A stretch of 64,000 nt of DNA from Tenacibaculum pelagium (GCF_014062345.1 NZ_JACGLS010000006.1:58030-122029), one strand, 5' to 3'. Counted from the stretch's first letter, positions 34,343 to 43,170 are shown. Notes: a model not told the origin generated them from the letters alone. Program-made: numbers and translations.

Positions 34343-34720
34343 ATGGAAGATGTTAAAATAAGATACTCTGATGATGATTTACAAGAGTTTAAAGAAATCA
34401 TTTTAAAAAAAATTGAGCACGCAGAAGAAGATTTAAGATTATTACAAGCTTCTTATAAAAACGGTGCTGATAATGGAACTGAAGACACATCACCAACGTT
34501 TAGATCGTTTGATGATGGATCTGATACCATGGCGAAAGAGGCAAACATGCAGTTAGCTGTTCGTCAAGAAAAATTTATTCGTGATTTAAAAAATGCATTA
34601 ATTCGTATTGAGAATAAAACATACGGTGTGTGTAGAGTTACAGGTAAATTAATTCAAAAAGAACGTTTAAAATTAGTGCCTCATGCAACGTTAAGTATTG
34701 AAGCAAAACGTAAGCAATAA
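34343..34720 (+). CDS. DksA/TraR-family regulator lacking three zinc cysteines
   Basis: A 125-residue DksA-like protein: an N-terminal helical hairpin, an acidic coiled-coil tip (GTEDTSPTFRSFDDGSDT) and a C-terminal region corresponding to the zinc finger, YGVCRVTGKLIQKERL and VPHATLSIEAK. Only one of the usual four zinc cysteines remains, as in many Bacteroidota homologues, so it probably folds without zinc. DksA proteins bind the RNA polymerase secondary channel and modulate transcription with ppGpp. I start at the ATG at 34343, which begins MEDVKIRYSDDD; the upstream frame overlaps the ileS end. It lies 4 bp after ileS, so it is co-transcribed. Confidence 0.88.
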   Translation: MEDVKIRYSDDDLQEFKEIILKKIEHAEEDLRLLQASYKNGADNGTEDTSPTFRSFDDGSDTMAKEANMQLAVRQEKFIRDLKNALIRIENKTYGVCRVTGKLIQKERLKLVPHATLSIEAKRKQ

Positions 34721-34741
34721 TAATTGTTTATTAAATAACAC

Positions 34742-34767
34742 AAAGCCTCTTTATAGAGGCTTTTTTT
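34742..34767 (+). terminator. Terminator after the DksA-like gene
   Basis: AAAGCCTCT (34742-34750), loop TTAT, AGAGGCTTT, then T7 (34761-34767). It ends the ileS-dksA unit only two bases before the next ATG (34770). Confidence 0.8.
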
Positions 34768-34769
34768 GT

Positions 34770-35420
34770 ATGAAAAAAACACTATTAATAATATTTTTAT
34801 GCTTTTGTTCATTAACTTTCTGTCAAGACAAGTTGATAGAACAGAGGGACGCTTTTCAAAATAATATTGAAATTATTACTGATGGATTGGATAACATAGT
34901 TATTGAAAATTCTGAAGATGATATGATAGTAGTGTCTTTATTAGATGAGAATCCGAATACACATAGTATCCTTTTTAAAGAGGAAGATGATGTATTGAGA
35001 GTTCAGTTTCAACTGAACTTTAAGACGCCTCAAAACGATGTTTTTAGAAAATACATCACTAAAAGATTACAAAAGGCCAGCGCAGTTATAAAAGTGCCCA
35101 AAAATAAAAATATTATTCTCTACGGTAAGGTTATAGGAGTTACTTCTAGTAACTATAAAGGTGATTTATCAATATTTATTGATAGGGGAAATATTCAGTT
35201 AAATAAGGTTATAGGAAATATTTACACATCTTTATTTCTAGGAAACGTATATGCTAAGCTAAAAAACGATAGCAATGTTGATATTGTAACAACAAAAGGA
35301 GAAATACTTGTTAATAAACAGCAATACAAAAGCAGATATTTTCAAAAGAATGATAATAAAGCTTCTTTAAATTTTACTGTGAAATCTATAAATGGGAATG
35401 TTAATTTAATAACAGAGTAA
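34770..35420 (+). CDS. Secreted protein of unknown function
   Basis: A 216-residue protein with a signal peptide (MKKTLLIIFLCFCSLTFCQ) and a mainly beta-strand body resembling the DUF4097/putative auto-transporter adhesin fold (NIVIENSEDD, VIKVPKNKNIILYGKV, INGNVNLITE). I do not recognise a specific family. The ATG at 34770 is chosen because the signal peptide starts there; the longer frame would begin inside the DksA-like gene and run through its terminator hairpin. Homologues often sit between the DksA-like gene and lspA in Flavobacteriaceae (from general knowledge). The start is two bases past the T-tract, so its own promoter is unclear. Confidence 0.68.
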   Translation: MKKTLLIIFLCFCSLTFCQDKLIEQRDAFQNNIEIITDGLDNIVIENSEDDMIVVSLLDENPNTHSILFKEEDDVLRVQFQLNFKTPQNDVFRKYITKRLQKASAVIKVPKNKNIILYGKVIGVTSSNYKGDLSIFIDRGNIQLNKVIGNIYTSLFLGNVYAKLKNDSNVDIVTTKGEILVNKQQYKSRYFQKNDNKASLNFTVKSINGNVNLITE

Positions 35421-35436
35421 AAACCAATACTTTTCT

Positions 35437-35444
35437 TATTTTTG
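35437..35444 (+). promoter_or_regulatory. Promoter -7 element of lspA
   Basis: TATTTTTG, an exact TAnnTTTG match, 19 bp before the lspA ATG. Confidence 0.55.
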
Positions 35445-35463
35445 CTGCTATTAAATTCTAGAA

Positions 35464-36045
35464 ATGTCTAAAAAAAATATCGCAATACTTACCGTAATTT
35501 TAGCAATTTTAATTGATCAAATTAGTAAAATATACGTTAAAACACATTTTCAATTAGGAGAAGAAGTTGTTGTTTTTAGCGATTGGTTTAAAATCCACTT
35601 TACTGAAAATAATGGAATGGCTTGGGGTTTTGAGTTTGGTGGTAGAGCAGGGAAGTTGTTTTTAACATTGTTTAGAGTTGTTGCGGTTTCAGGAATTGTG
35701 TATTGGTTATGGCAAACAATAAAAAGACAAGCACATACAGCAGTTGTAGTTGCTATAGCTTTAATTTTAGCAGGTGCTGTTGGTAATATTATCGATTCTG
35801 TTTTTTATGGTGTTATTTTCGATTCATCATATCATAATGTAGCAACTTTGTTTTCTGATAATCCATATGGAGAATTGTTTTATGGTAAAGTTGTAGATAT
35901 GCTATATTTTCCGATGTATGAAGGAGAAAGCTTTACTTTTTTTAACGCAATATTTAATGGTGCAGATTCTTGGATAACCATTGGAGTTATACTGTTATTC
36001 TTATTTAACAAAGAAGCATTTCCAAAAGAAGAAGCATCGGCATAG
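35464..36045 (+). CDS. lspA: Lipoprotein signal peptidase II
   Basis: A 193-residue membrane aspartyl protease that cuts lipoprotein signal peptides after diacylglyceryl transfer. Four hydrophobic helices are visible. The catalytic region holds NNGMAWGF, GNIID (first Asp) and GKVVDML (second Asp). The protein is longer than the E. coli enzyme because of a loop (about residues 115-150), common in Bacteroidota. The many lipoproteins in this window depend on it. Confidence 0.95.
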   Translation: MSKKNIAILTVILAILIDQISKIYVKTHFQLGEEVVVFSDWFKIHFTENNGMAWGFEFGGRAGKLFLTLFRVVAVSGIVYWLWQTIKRQAHTAVVVAIALILAGAVGNIIDSVFYGVIFDSSYHNVATLFSDNPYGELFYGKVVDMLYFPMYEGESFTFFNAIFNGADSWITIGVILLFLFNKEAFPKEEASA

Positions 36046-36098
36046 TTTTTAAAATAATACTTCATATAGTTTTTCTATATTTATAGAAAAGATATTAC

Positions 36099-36701
36099 AT
36101 GCGACTTATAAAGTATATAACCATTTTTTTGCTGGGGTTTTTAATAGCCAAATTTTGGTATGATAAAAAAGAAGAAAAGCACCAACAAGAAGAAATTCAG
36201 GTAGTTTTAAACGGAATACAAAACTTAAGTAAATTGGTGGTTTCTGAAGGGAGTTTTTCGGAAATGTATAGCTTTTTTGACACTAAAAAATACTTTTATG
36301 ATTATTTGTCTTTTGAGAAAAAAGCAATGTTATCTGTCAACGCTAAGGTCGAAGTGGGCTATGACTTATCAAAGCTAGAAATTCAAATAGATAGTATAGG
36401 TAAGCAAATAATTATCAATAAAATTCCAAAAGAAGAAATTGTGATATCTCCAGATATTAAGTATTTCGATTTACAACAAAGCCAGTTTAATACATTTTCA
36501 AAATCAGAATTAAATAAATTAAACGCTAAGGCAATCGAGAAAATAAAATCGACCATAACGGTTTCAAACTTACAAAAAGACGCTCAAGTGCGTTTATTTG
36601 AAGAACTGACTAAAATTTATCAACTATCTAAAATATATAATTGGAAGGTAGTTGATAATACAAATTCGAACCTGTTAGATAAAGTTTTAATTAAAGACTA
36701 A
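36099..36701 (+). CDS. DUF4230 membrane-anchored protein
   Basis: A 200-residue protein with one N-terminal membrane helix (about residues 5-20) and a DUF4230-type body: QNLSKLVVSEGSFSEMYSF, KAMLSVNAKVEVGYDLSKL and AIEKIKSTITVS. The function is unknown. It lies 53 bp after lspA in the same direction. Its stop codon overlaps the end of the opposite-strand YeeE-type gene by 4 bp. Confidence 0.8.
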   Translation: MRLIKYITIFLLGFLIAKFWYDKKEEKHQQEEIQVVLNGIQNLSKLVVSEGSFSEMYSFFDTKKYFYDYLSFEKKAMLSVNAKVEVGYDLSKLEIQIDSIGKQIIINKIPKEEIVISPDIKYFDLQQSQFNTFSKSELNKLNAKAIEKIKSTITVSNLQKDAQVRLFEELTKIYQLSKIYNWKVVDNTNSNLLDKVLIKD

Positions 36702-37111
36702 TTAGGTAACTTATTACTTAGTAATCCGTAAATAAAAGTTCCAAGCATTGCACCAATTAAAACAATCATAATTGGGAATATCCCATGACCAATTAATACA
36801 AAAATTGGAGCAGGACAAGCACCTGCTAAAGCCCAACCTAAGCCGAAAATAGTTCCACCTACCAGGGTTTTGATAAATCCTTTTTTCTTTTCTTTTATAG
36901 TAATTTGATTTCCTAAGTAATCTTTAATTGTTCCGTTTTTAAAGAAATACATTAATACCATCGATACTGCTACGGCAGAACCAATAATACCATACATGTG
37001 AAATGATTGAAATTTAAACATTTCATAAATTCTATACCACGAAATAGCTTCAGATTTGGTTAAAACTATTCCAAAGAAAACACCTAGTAATAAAAATTTT
37101 AAATTCTTCAT
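36698..37111 (-). CDS. YeeE/YedE (sulfur transport) family membrane protein, second half
   Basis: A 137-residue membrane protein with about four helices and the YeeE/YedE motif GWALAGACPAPIFVLIG, whose cysteine is conserved for thiosulfate conduction in characterised family members. The ATG at 37111 is used: the longer frame begins at a TTG inside the upstream gene. It starts 1 bp after the first YeeE/YedE gene ends, so the two small proteins likely form one transporter that is a single chain in other bacteria. Substrate (thiosulfate or other sulfur species) is inferred. Confidence 0.85.
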   Translation of the reverse strand: MKNLKFLLLGVFFGIVLTKSEAISWYRIYEMFKFQSFHMYGIIGSAVAVSMVLMYFFKNGTIKDYLGNQITIKEKKKGFIKTLVGGTIFGLGWALAGACPAPIFVLIGHGIFPIMIVLIGAMLGTFIYGLLSNKLPN

Positions 37112-37112
37112 G

Positions 37113-37673
37113 TTAACCAAAAATTAAAGGGAATAAAAACCAAGTCATTAATAAACCACCAATAAAAAAACCAATAACAGCAATTAAAGAGGGCAATTGT
37201 AGGCTACTTAAACCTGTAATTGCATGTCCAGAAGTACATCCGCCAGCATAACGTGTGCCGAAACCAATTAAGATTCCAGCAATTAATAACACAGCAAAAC
37301 CTTTTAGAGTTAACATATTTTCAATGCGAAATATTTCGTTTGGAACAAAAGTGTCACCAGCGTTTGTAAATCCTAAATCAGCTAATTCTTGTACTGTTTT
37401 TGGGTTTAAATCTATAGTAACAGAGTTTGATAAGTAGTTCGCAGTTATAAAACCGCCAATAACTAATCCAATAAGAAAAACTAGAGCCCAATCACGTTCT
37501 TTCCAATCTTTTTTAAAGTAATCGGAAACTTTCCCAGCACCAGCAATAGTACACATCGTTTCTAAATTTGTAGAAACTCCAAAGTTTTTACCGAAATAGA
37601 AAAATAGGAATAACACAAATGCTATTAGCGGACCAGAAATAAACCATGGCCAAGGCTGTAAGATGAAATCCAT
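37113..37673 (-). CDS. YeeE/YedE (sulfur transport) family membrane protein, first half
   Basis: A 186-residue membrane protein with about five helices and the motif GFGTRYAGGCTSGHAITGLSS, shortened here to its core RYAGGCTSGHAI, the signature of the YeeE/YedE family. The cysteine in GGCTSGH matches the thiosulfate-path cysteine. It is the first of the two-gene unit. Its upstream region has a perfect GGTATTA-T-TAATACC palindrome (37704-37718), a possible operator for a sulfide-responsive repressor. Confidence 0.87.
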   Translation of the reverse strand: MDFILQPWPWFISGPLIAFVLFLFFYFGKNFGVSTNLETMCTIAGAGKVSDYFKKDWKERDWALVFLIGLVIGGFITANYLSNSVTIDLNPKTVQELADLGFTNAGDTFVPNEIFRIENMLTLKGFAVLLIAGILIGFGTRYAGGCTSGHAITGLSSLQLPSLIAVIGFFIGGLLMTWFLFPLIFG

Positions 37674-37703
37674 TTTTAATGTATTTATAAATAAATCATC
37701 ATT

Positions 37704-37718
37704 GGTATTATTAATACC
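37704..37718. promoter_or_regulatory. Candidate operator upstream of the YeeE/YedE pair
   Basis: A perfect inverted repeat, GGTATTA-T-TAATACC, 31 bp upstream of the first YeeE/YedE ATG. It could be an operator, but a short AT-rich palindrome can also arise by chance. Confidence 0.35.
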
Positions 37719-37803
37719 ACAATTACGATTCTTTAATTATTTTTTGTTTAAAATACAAAAATAGTCGTTTAATTTTTCTTATATGTAACAATTGTAACAC
37801 CGA

Positions 37804-38658
37804 TTAATTTTTAATGCTTTTAAAAAGAATAGAGCATTTGGCAATATATCCATAATCAGAAGATTTACTGTTTTTAGCAGCTTTTAAACACTTTGTGGCT
37901 CCTTCTTTTGCAATATCATCTTTTCCTAATTTAAGTGCTAATTCAGCTTTGTAATACACGTACCAAAATGCTTGAGGTCTTAACTCTACCGCTTTGTTGA
38001 ACCACTCGAAAGCAGTATTCAAATTTTTGTTTTTTTGATAGTAATATTGAGCCGCATCAAAATATGTTTGAGGATTAATAATTTTGTCGGTAGAAGTGAT
38101 TTTTGTTTTTATTTGATTTTCAATAATGGCATCAGAATCTACATGAACTGGAATCGTAATTTTTGTTTTTTCCCATGAAATTACTAAATCTGCACCATTA
38201 ATGGTAAAATTTTCAAAACGAATATTTAACGTCTGTGTAATGTCATTTGTTTTTTGTGATGGTACAGTAAAACGAACTAAATCATTTTCTTTCTGATAAC
38301 CTCCAGCTCCCCATAACTTACTTTTTTTATGGATGATTATAGTCCATTCTTTCTTGTTTGGTATGCTGTATAACCCGTAAGTTCCAGCAGGAATTTTATT
38401 ACCTGAAAAAGAAACTTCTTTATCAACAGTTATTTTAGTTGAGGCATTAGCTCCTGTTCTCCATAACTTGCCATAGGGAATTAATGAGCCGTATATTTTT
38501 CTTCCATTTTTACTCGGTTGTCCGTATTCTAGAGTGAAATTAGCAAGCCCTACCTCTTGCTTAGTAATTTTTTTAGGACTTAAACTAGGCATTTCTATTT
38601 GAGCAAGTAAACTTATTGAAGTAAATAATAATAAAAATAAGCTAAAACGAATTTTCAT
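37804..38658 (-). CDS. DUF2911 secreted protein with TPR-like C-terminus
   Basis: A 284-residue protein with a signal peptide (about residues 1-19). The DUF2911 core lies at about residues 35-165: LEYGQPSKNGRKIYGSLIPY, LWRTGANASTKITV, GKIPAGTYGLYSIP-type segments and WTIIIHKKSKLWGAGGY. The C-terminal 100 residues are TPR-like helices (YFDAAQYYYQ, AFEWFNKAVELRP). The function of DUF2911 is not established. It stands alone, with a 21-bp inverted repeat (38690-38710) upstream. Confidence 0.85.
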   Translation of the reverse strand: MKIRFSLFLLLFTSISLLAQIEMPSLSPKKITKQEVGLANFTLEYGQPSKNGRKIYGSLIPYGKLWRTGANASTKITVDKEVSFSGNKIPAGTYGLYSIPNKKEWTIIIHKKSKLWGAGGYQKENDLVRFTVPSQKTNDITQTLNIRFENFTINGADLVISWEKTKITIPVHVDSDAIIENQIKTKITSTDKIINPQTYFDAAQYYYQKNKNLNTAFEWFNKAVELRPQAFWYVYYKAELALKLGKDDIAKEGATKCLKAAKNSKSSDYGYIAKCSILFKSIKN

Positions 38659-38689
38659 GAATCATATTTTTGGGTTACAATCTTTAGAC

Positions 38690-38710
38690 GTAATTATAAA
38701 AGTTAATTAC
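38690..38710. promoter_or_regulatory. Inverted repeat upstream of the DUF2911 gene
   Basis: GTAATTA, seven-base spacer TAAAAGT, TAATTAC: a perfect 7-bp inverted repeat 31 bp upstream of the ATG at 38658. Candidate operator; chance occurrence in AT-rich DNA is possible. Confidence 0.3.
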
Positions 38711-38796
38711 AAAAAAGGAGTTGTTAAATTGTTTATTGATGAGATTTGGGGTGTTTATTATTAAAGAGTATACGTGAATAAATAATGAAAAAGACT

Positions 38797-38804
38797 TATT
38801 TTTG
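38797..38804 (+). promoter_or_regulatory. Promoter -7 element of the Stealth gene
   Basis: TATTTTTG, exact TAnnTTTG match, 25 bp before the ATG at 38830. Confidence 0.5.
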
Positions 38805-38829
38805 AATCTTATTTGTTAAGCTTTATATT

Positions 38830-39825
38830 ATGGGGATAGATTTTGTAGTTACCTGGGTTGATATGGATGACCCTAAATGGATTAAGGAATTTTCAAAATA
38901 TTCCGATAAAATAGATAACTCTGTTAATGAGAAATCAGAAGCGCGTTTTCGAGATCATGGATTTTTAAAATACTGGTTTAGAGGAATTGAAAAATTTGCT
39001 CCTTGGGTTCGAAAAATCCATTTTGTAACTAGTGGTCAAAAACCTGAATGGTTAGACGAAAACCACCATAAAATAAACTTAGTTAGTCATTCAGACTACA
39101 TTCCAAATGAGTTTTTACCAGTTTTTAACTCAAATTTAATTGAAATTTACATGCATAAAATACCAGATCTTTCAGATCGATTTGTGTATTTTAATGATGA
39201 TTTTTTTATTATAAATCATGTTTCTGAGAGTAGGTTTTTCGAAAATGGATTGCCAAAAGACATTGCAACTTTTAGAACAAATACTGGTATTTCTCAGTTT
39301 GAAAAAATGCTTAAAAACAACATCCGTCTTATCAATAAACATTTTGATAAAAAGGAAGTTTTTAAAAGAGATCATGACAAATGGTATCACCCTTCATATG
39401 GTAGTAGGTCAAGAATTACAAAGTTGTTAAAATACTATAATAAGTTTGTAACACTTCGTACACCTCATAATGCTCAGCCTTATTTAAAATCTACCTTTGA
39501 GGATGTTTGGGAACATTGTGGAGAAGAACTTACAGAGATGTCTAAGCACAGATTCCGTAGTAATGATGATTATACACCAGAGTTGTTTAAAACTTGGCAG
39601 ATATGTAAGTCTAATTTTATACCTTATAATACATATCAAGACACAAAAATGTTTTCACTGGTTATCAAATCTAAAAAGGCAATTAAAGCTGTTAGAGAGC
39701 AATCATATAAACTAGTGTGTTTAAATGATAATGTACATATTAGAAATTATGATAAAGTAATGCAGGATATTAATGATGCTTTTGAAAGTATACTGCCAGA
39801 AAAATCAAGTTTTGAAAAAGATTAA
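38830..39825 (+). CDS. Stealth-family phosphotransferase
   Basis: A 331-residue Stealth protein, a family of hexose-1-phosphate transferases that build phosphodiester-linked polysaccharides. All four conserved regions appear: CR1 IDFVVTWVDMDDPKW, CR2 ARFRDHGFLKYWFRGIEKFA with IHFVTSGQKPEWL and RFVYFNDDFFI, CR3 HNAQPYLKSTFEDVWEHC with RFRSNDDYTPEL, and CR4 CLNDNVHIRNYD. In pathogens such enzymes make capsule. Here no other polysaccharide gene is adjacent, so the acceptor is unknown. The gene is preceded by its own -7 box and followed by a terminator. Confidence 0.92.
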   Translation: MGIDFVVTWVDMDDPKWIKEFSKYSDKIDNSVNEKSEARFRDHGFLKYWFRGIEKFAPWVRKIHFVTSGQKPEWLDENHHKINLVSHSDYIPNEFLPVFNSNLIEIYMHKIPDLSDRFVYFNDDFFIINHVSESRFFENGLPKDIATFRTNTGISQFEKMLKNNIRLINKHFDKKEVFKRDHDKWYHPSYGSRSRITKLLKYYNKFVTLRTPHNAQPYLKSTFEDVWEHCGEELTEMSKHRFRSNDDYTPELFKTWQICKSNFIPYNTYQDTKMFSLVIKSKKAIKAVREQSYKLVCLNDNVHIRNYDKVMQDINDAFESILPEKSSFEKD

Positions 39826-39847
39826 AATTTTTTAAAACTTATGAAAT

Positions 39848-39880
39848 AAAAAAACCAGTGATTTAATCACTGGTTTTTTT
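39848..39880. terminator. Bidirectional terminator between Stealth gene and accC
   Basis: A7CCAGTGAT and ATCACTGGT7 pair around a short loop. It serves the Stealth gene (plus) and accC (minus, ending at 39897). Confidence 0.82.
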
Positions 39881-39896
39881 ATTTATGTTAAAGTAC

Positions 39897-41237
39897 TTAT
39901 GACTTCATTTCAAAATCTTCCATAAATTTTGTGGTATAATTACCAGCAACATAATCTGGATGATCCATTAATTGTCTATGGAATGGAATCGTAGTTTTAA
40001 CACCTTCGATTACATACTCATCTAATGCACGTTTCATTTTGTTAATTGCTTCTTCACGTGTTTGCGCAGTAACAATTAATTTTGAAATCATTGAATCGTA
40101 GTTTGGTGGAATCATATAACCAGCATATACATGCGTATCAATACGAACTCCATGACCTCCTGGTGCATGGTAAGATGTAATTTTTCCTGGAGCTGGTCTA
40201 AATCCGTTATGAGGATCTTCAGCGTTGATTCTACATTCAATTGAGTGTAATTGAGGGTAGTAATTTTTTCCAGAAACAGGCACACCTGCTGCTACTAAGA
40301 TTTGCTCACGAATTAAATCGTAATCTACTACTTCTTCAGTAATAGGGTGCTCTACTTGAATACGAGTATTCATTTCCATAAAGTAGAAGTTACGGTGTTT
40401 GTCTACTAAAAATTCAACAGTACCAGCACCTTCGTACTTAATATATTCAGCAGCTCTTACTGCCGCCTTACCCATTTCATCACGTAATTCATCCGTCATG
40501 AATGGAGAAGGAGTTTCTTCAGTTAATTTTTGATGACGACGTTGTACAGAACAGTCTCTTTCAGATAAGTGACAAGCCTTACCAAATGAATCTCCAACAA
40601 TTTGGATTTCAATATGACGAGGTTCTTCAATTAACTTCTCCATGTACATATCATCGTTTCCAAAAGCTGCTTTCGATTCTTGTCTAGCAGAATCCCAAGC
40701 GTCTTTTAAATCCTCTTCTTTCCAAACTGCACGCATTCCTTTACCACCACCACCTGCTGATGCTTTTAGCATTACAGGGTATCCAGTTTCAAGTGCTGTT
40801 TTTTTACAAGCTTCAAAATCTTCAATAACACCTTCACTTCCAGGTACACATGGTACACCAGCAGCAAGCATTGTAGATTTAGCGTTTGCTTTATCTCCCA
40901 TTCGGTCAATCATCTCTGGTGAAGCTCCGATAAATTTAATATCGTGCTCTTCACATAATTTAGAAAACTTAGCGTTTTCTGATAAGAAACCATAACCTGG
41001 GTGAATTCCGTCTGCATTAGTAATTTCTGCTGCAGCAATAATACGATCCATTTTTAAGTAAGATTCGCTACTTGGAGCAGGACCAATACAAACTGCTTCG
41101 TCAGCAAATTTTACGTGTAAACTTTCTGCATCTGCTTTAGAGTATACAGCTACAGTTTTTATTCCCATCTCTTTACAGGTTCTAATTACGCGTAGCGCAA
41201 TTTCACCTCTATTGGCAATTAATATCTTTTTAAACAT
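39897..41237 (-). CDS. accC: Acetyl-CoA carboxylase biotin carboxylase subunit
   Basis: A 446-residue ATP-grasp enzyme that carboxylates biotin on AccB. Motifs are [19 protein letters not shown] at the N-terminus, the glycine loop [13 protein letters not shown], the HIEIQIVGD segment, [13 protein letters not shown], and the catalytic [18 protein letters not shown]. It is last in the fabH-accB-accC unit, 71 bp after accB. The carboxyltransferase genes are not in the window. Confidence 0.97.
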   Translation of the reverse strand: MFKKILIANRGEIALRVIRTCKEMGIKTVAVYSKADAESLHVKFADEAVCIGPAPSSESYLKMDRIIAAAEITNADGIHPGYGFLSENAKFSKLCEEHDIKFIGASPEMIDRMGDKANAKSTMLAAGVPCVPGSEGVIEDFEACKKTALETGYPVMLKASAGGGGKGMRAVWKEEDLKDAWDSARQESKAAFGNDDMYMEKLIEEPRHIEIQIVGDSFGKACHLSERDCSVQRRHQKLTEETPSPFMTDELRDEMGKAAVRAAEYIKYEGAGTVEFLVDKHRNFYFMEMNTRIQVEHPITEEVVDYDLIREQILVAAGVPVSGKNYYPQLHSIECRINAEDPHNGFRPAPGKITSYHAPGGHGVRIDTHVYAGYMIPPNYDSMISKLIVTAQTREEAINKMKRALDEYVIEGVKTTIPFHRQLMDHPDYVAGNYTTKFMEDFEMKS

Positions 41238-41308
41238 ACGTTCTAAGAATTAAAAAAATCCAGATTAAATAAAAAGTGTATTTTATTTAATTTGGATTTT
41301 TATGTTAA

Positions 41309-41788
41309 TTAAGATGGATCTACTAAAAATAATGGTTGATCGAATTCTACCGGAGAAGAATCATCTACTAATATTTTAACGATTTTACCTGAAACTTCAG
41401 ATTCGATTTCGTTAAATAATTTCATTGCTTCAATAATACAAACTGTATCACCTACTTTAACATCTGTACCTACTTCAGCAAAATTTGGTTTGTCTGGAGA
41501 TGGTTTTCTGTAAAAAGTACCAATAATTGGCGACTTGATAGTTATGTATTTTGAGTCGTCTTCAGTATTACTCGCTGGCGCTGCAGGAGCTGCTGCTTGA
41601 GCAACTGGTGCTTGTGCTACCATTTGGGGAGCAGCTGCCATAGGAGCTGCCGCTTGAATAATTGTAGTTTCAGGAGCTTCGCTTCCAGTTTTAATGGTGA
41701 TTTTAATATCTTCCATTTCTAACTTCACTTCGCTTGCACCTGATTTTGCTACAAACTTTATAAGACTTTGAATTTCTTTAATATCCAT
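41309..41788 (-). CDS. accB: Acetyl-CoA carboxylase biotin carboxyl carrier protein
   Basis: A 159-residue BCCP. The N-terminal helix [17 protein letters not shown], the Ala/Pro-rich flexible linker (about residues 44-75) and the C-terminal biotinyl domain with [15 protein letters not shown] (biotinylated Lys in EAMKL) are all present. It lies 27 bp after fabH and 71 bp before accC. Confidence 0.96.
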   Translation of the reverse strand: MDIKEIQSLIKFVAKSGASEVKLEMEDIKITIKTGSEAPETTIIQAAAPMAAAPQMVAQAPVAQAAAPAAPASNTEDDSKYITIKSPIIGTFYRKPSPDKPNFAEVGTDVKVGDTVCIIEAMKLFNEIESEVSGKIVKILVDDSSPVEFDQPLFLVDPS

Positions 41789-41815
41789 TTTTCTTAATTT
41801 TAGTTGTTTGGTTTA

Positions 41816-42811
41816 TTATGAGTTATATGCCCATTTTAAGTAGATTGCTCCCCATGTGAAGCCTCCACCAAAAGCGGCAAAAATTAAATTGTCTCCTTTT
41901 TTTAACTCTTTTTCATAATCGTTTAACAATAAAGGTAATGTTGCGGAAGTGGTATTTCCGTATTTATGAATATTCATCATTACTTTATCATCTTCAAGCC
42001 CAACTCTATTTGCTGTGGCTTCAATAATTCTTTTATTTGCTTGATGTGGTACTAACCACTGAATATCTTCTTTAGTAAGATTATTTCTAGTTAACATTTT
42101 CTCAGAAACATCAGCCATATTAGAAACAGCATATTTAAATACTGATTTACCTTCTTGATGTACAAAATGTTGTCCGTTTTTTAAAGTGTCTTCAGAAGTT
42201 GGTAAGATAGATCCACCAGCTTCAATCTTTAAAAATTCACGCCCAATTCCGTCACTTCTTAAGTATTCGTCTTGTAATCCTAAGCCATCATTGTTTGGTT
42301 CAAATAAAGCTGCTCCAGCTCCATCTCCGAAAATAATACAAGTAGCTCTGTCTGTATAATTAATAATTGAAGACATTTTATCTGCTCCAATTAATAATAC
42401 TTTTTTGTAACGTCCACTTTCTATATATCTAGAAGCGGTTGACATACCGTATAAAAAGCTTGAACAAGCTGCTTGTAAATCGTAAGAAAAAGCATTTATA
42501 GCTCCTATTTTAGAGGCTGTATATGCTGCTGTTGAAGCAACAGGCATATCTGGAGTAGCGGTAGCTACTATAACCATATCAATCTCTTCTGGATTGATGT
42601 TTGATTTTTTAAGTAAGTCTTCGGCTGCTTTTATGGCCATGAAAGAAGTACCTTTTCCTTCACCTTTTAAGATTCGACGCTCTTTAATTCCCGTTCGAGA
42701 AGTAATCCATTCGTCATTCGTATCTACCATCGTCTCTAACTCCTTATTTGTAAGGGCATATTCTGGGAGATATTTACCTACGGCTGTTATCGCTGCAGTT
42801 ATTTTAGTCAT
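41816..42811 (-). CDS. fabH: 3-oxoacyl-ACP synthase III
   Basis: A 331-residue condensing enzyme that starts fatty acid synthesis from an acyl-CoA primer and malonyl-ACP. The catalytic triad is complete: Cys in AACSSFLYG (about residue 115), His in PHQANKRI and Asn in GNTTSATLP. I start at the ATG at 42811 (MTKITAAITAVGKYLP), the usual N-terminus; the longer frame to 42844 is probably leader. A -7-like TTTCTTTG (42842-42849) lies upstream, beyond the rpmF terminator. Confidence 0.95.
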   Translation of the reverse strand: MTKITAAITAVGKYLPEYALTNKELETMVDTNDEWITSRTGIKERRILKGEGKGTSFMAIKAAEDLLKKSNINPEEIDMVIVATATPDMPVASTAAYTASKIGAINAFSYDLQAACSSFLYGMSTASRYIESGRYKKVLLIGADKMSSIINYTDRATCIIFGDGAGAALFEPNNDGLGLQDEYLRSDGIGREFLKIEAGGSILPTSEDTLKNGQHFVHQEGKSVFKYAVSNMADVSEKMLTRNNLTKEDIQWLVPHQANKRIIEATANRVGLEDDKVMMNIHKYGNTTSATLPLLLNDYEKELKKGDNLIFAAFGGGFTWGAIYLKWAYNS

Positions 42812-42914
42812 AGTTGTTTGTTTTGTCGTAAAACGAGTTTTCAAAGAAATGAAAATTATTTCACTTTATGTGCAAAAAAACGTCAAAAACAACAAATTTT
42901 GACGTAAAAACATG

Positions 42915-42942
42915 AAAAATCCCTCTTAAAGAGGGATTTTTT
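42915..42942 (-). terminator. Terminator after rpmF
   Basis: AAAAATCCCTC, loop TTAAA, GAGGGATTTTT (42915-42941), 25 bp beyond the rpmF stop. It separates the DUF177-rpmF unit from fabH-accB-accC. Confidence 0.8.
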
Positions 42943-42966
42943 GATTTTTTATAACAGAAGGTTATA

Positions 42967-43161
42967 TTAAGCTTCTGCAGTAGCAGATTCTAATACAACT
43001 TGACCTCTGTAGTATAATTTACCTTCGTGCCAGTGAGCTCTATGGTATAAATGAGCTTCTCCAGTTGTTGGATCTGTTGCTATTTGAGGTACAGAAGCCT
43101 TATAGTGAGTTCTTCTTTTATCTCTTCTAGTTTTCGATATTTTTCTCTTTGGATGTGCCAT
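42967..43161 (-). CDS. rpmF: 50S ribosomal protein L32
   Basis: A 64-residue ribosomal protein; start [21 protein letters not shown] is the Bacteroidota form of L32. It lies 9 bp after the DUF177 gene, the conserved pairing. It lacks the four-cysteine zinc motif seen in some L32 proteins. Confidence 0.96.
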   Translation of the reverse strand: MAHPKRKISKTRRDKRRTHYKASVPQIATDPTTGEAHLYHRAHWHEGKLYYRGQVVLESATAEA

Positions 43162-43170
43162 TTTATGTTT

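Noticed and set aside
34698..34769. Longer N-terminus for the secreted protein at 34770
   Set aside because: The added codons overlap the DksA-like gene and pass through its terminator hairpin; the signal peptide begins at 34770.
40642..40995. A 117-codon plus-strand frame inside accC
   Set aside because: Antisense to a perfectly conserved biotin carboxylase; no independent signals.
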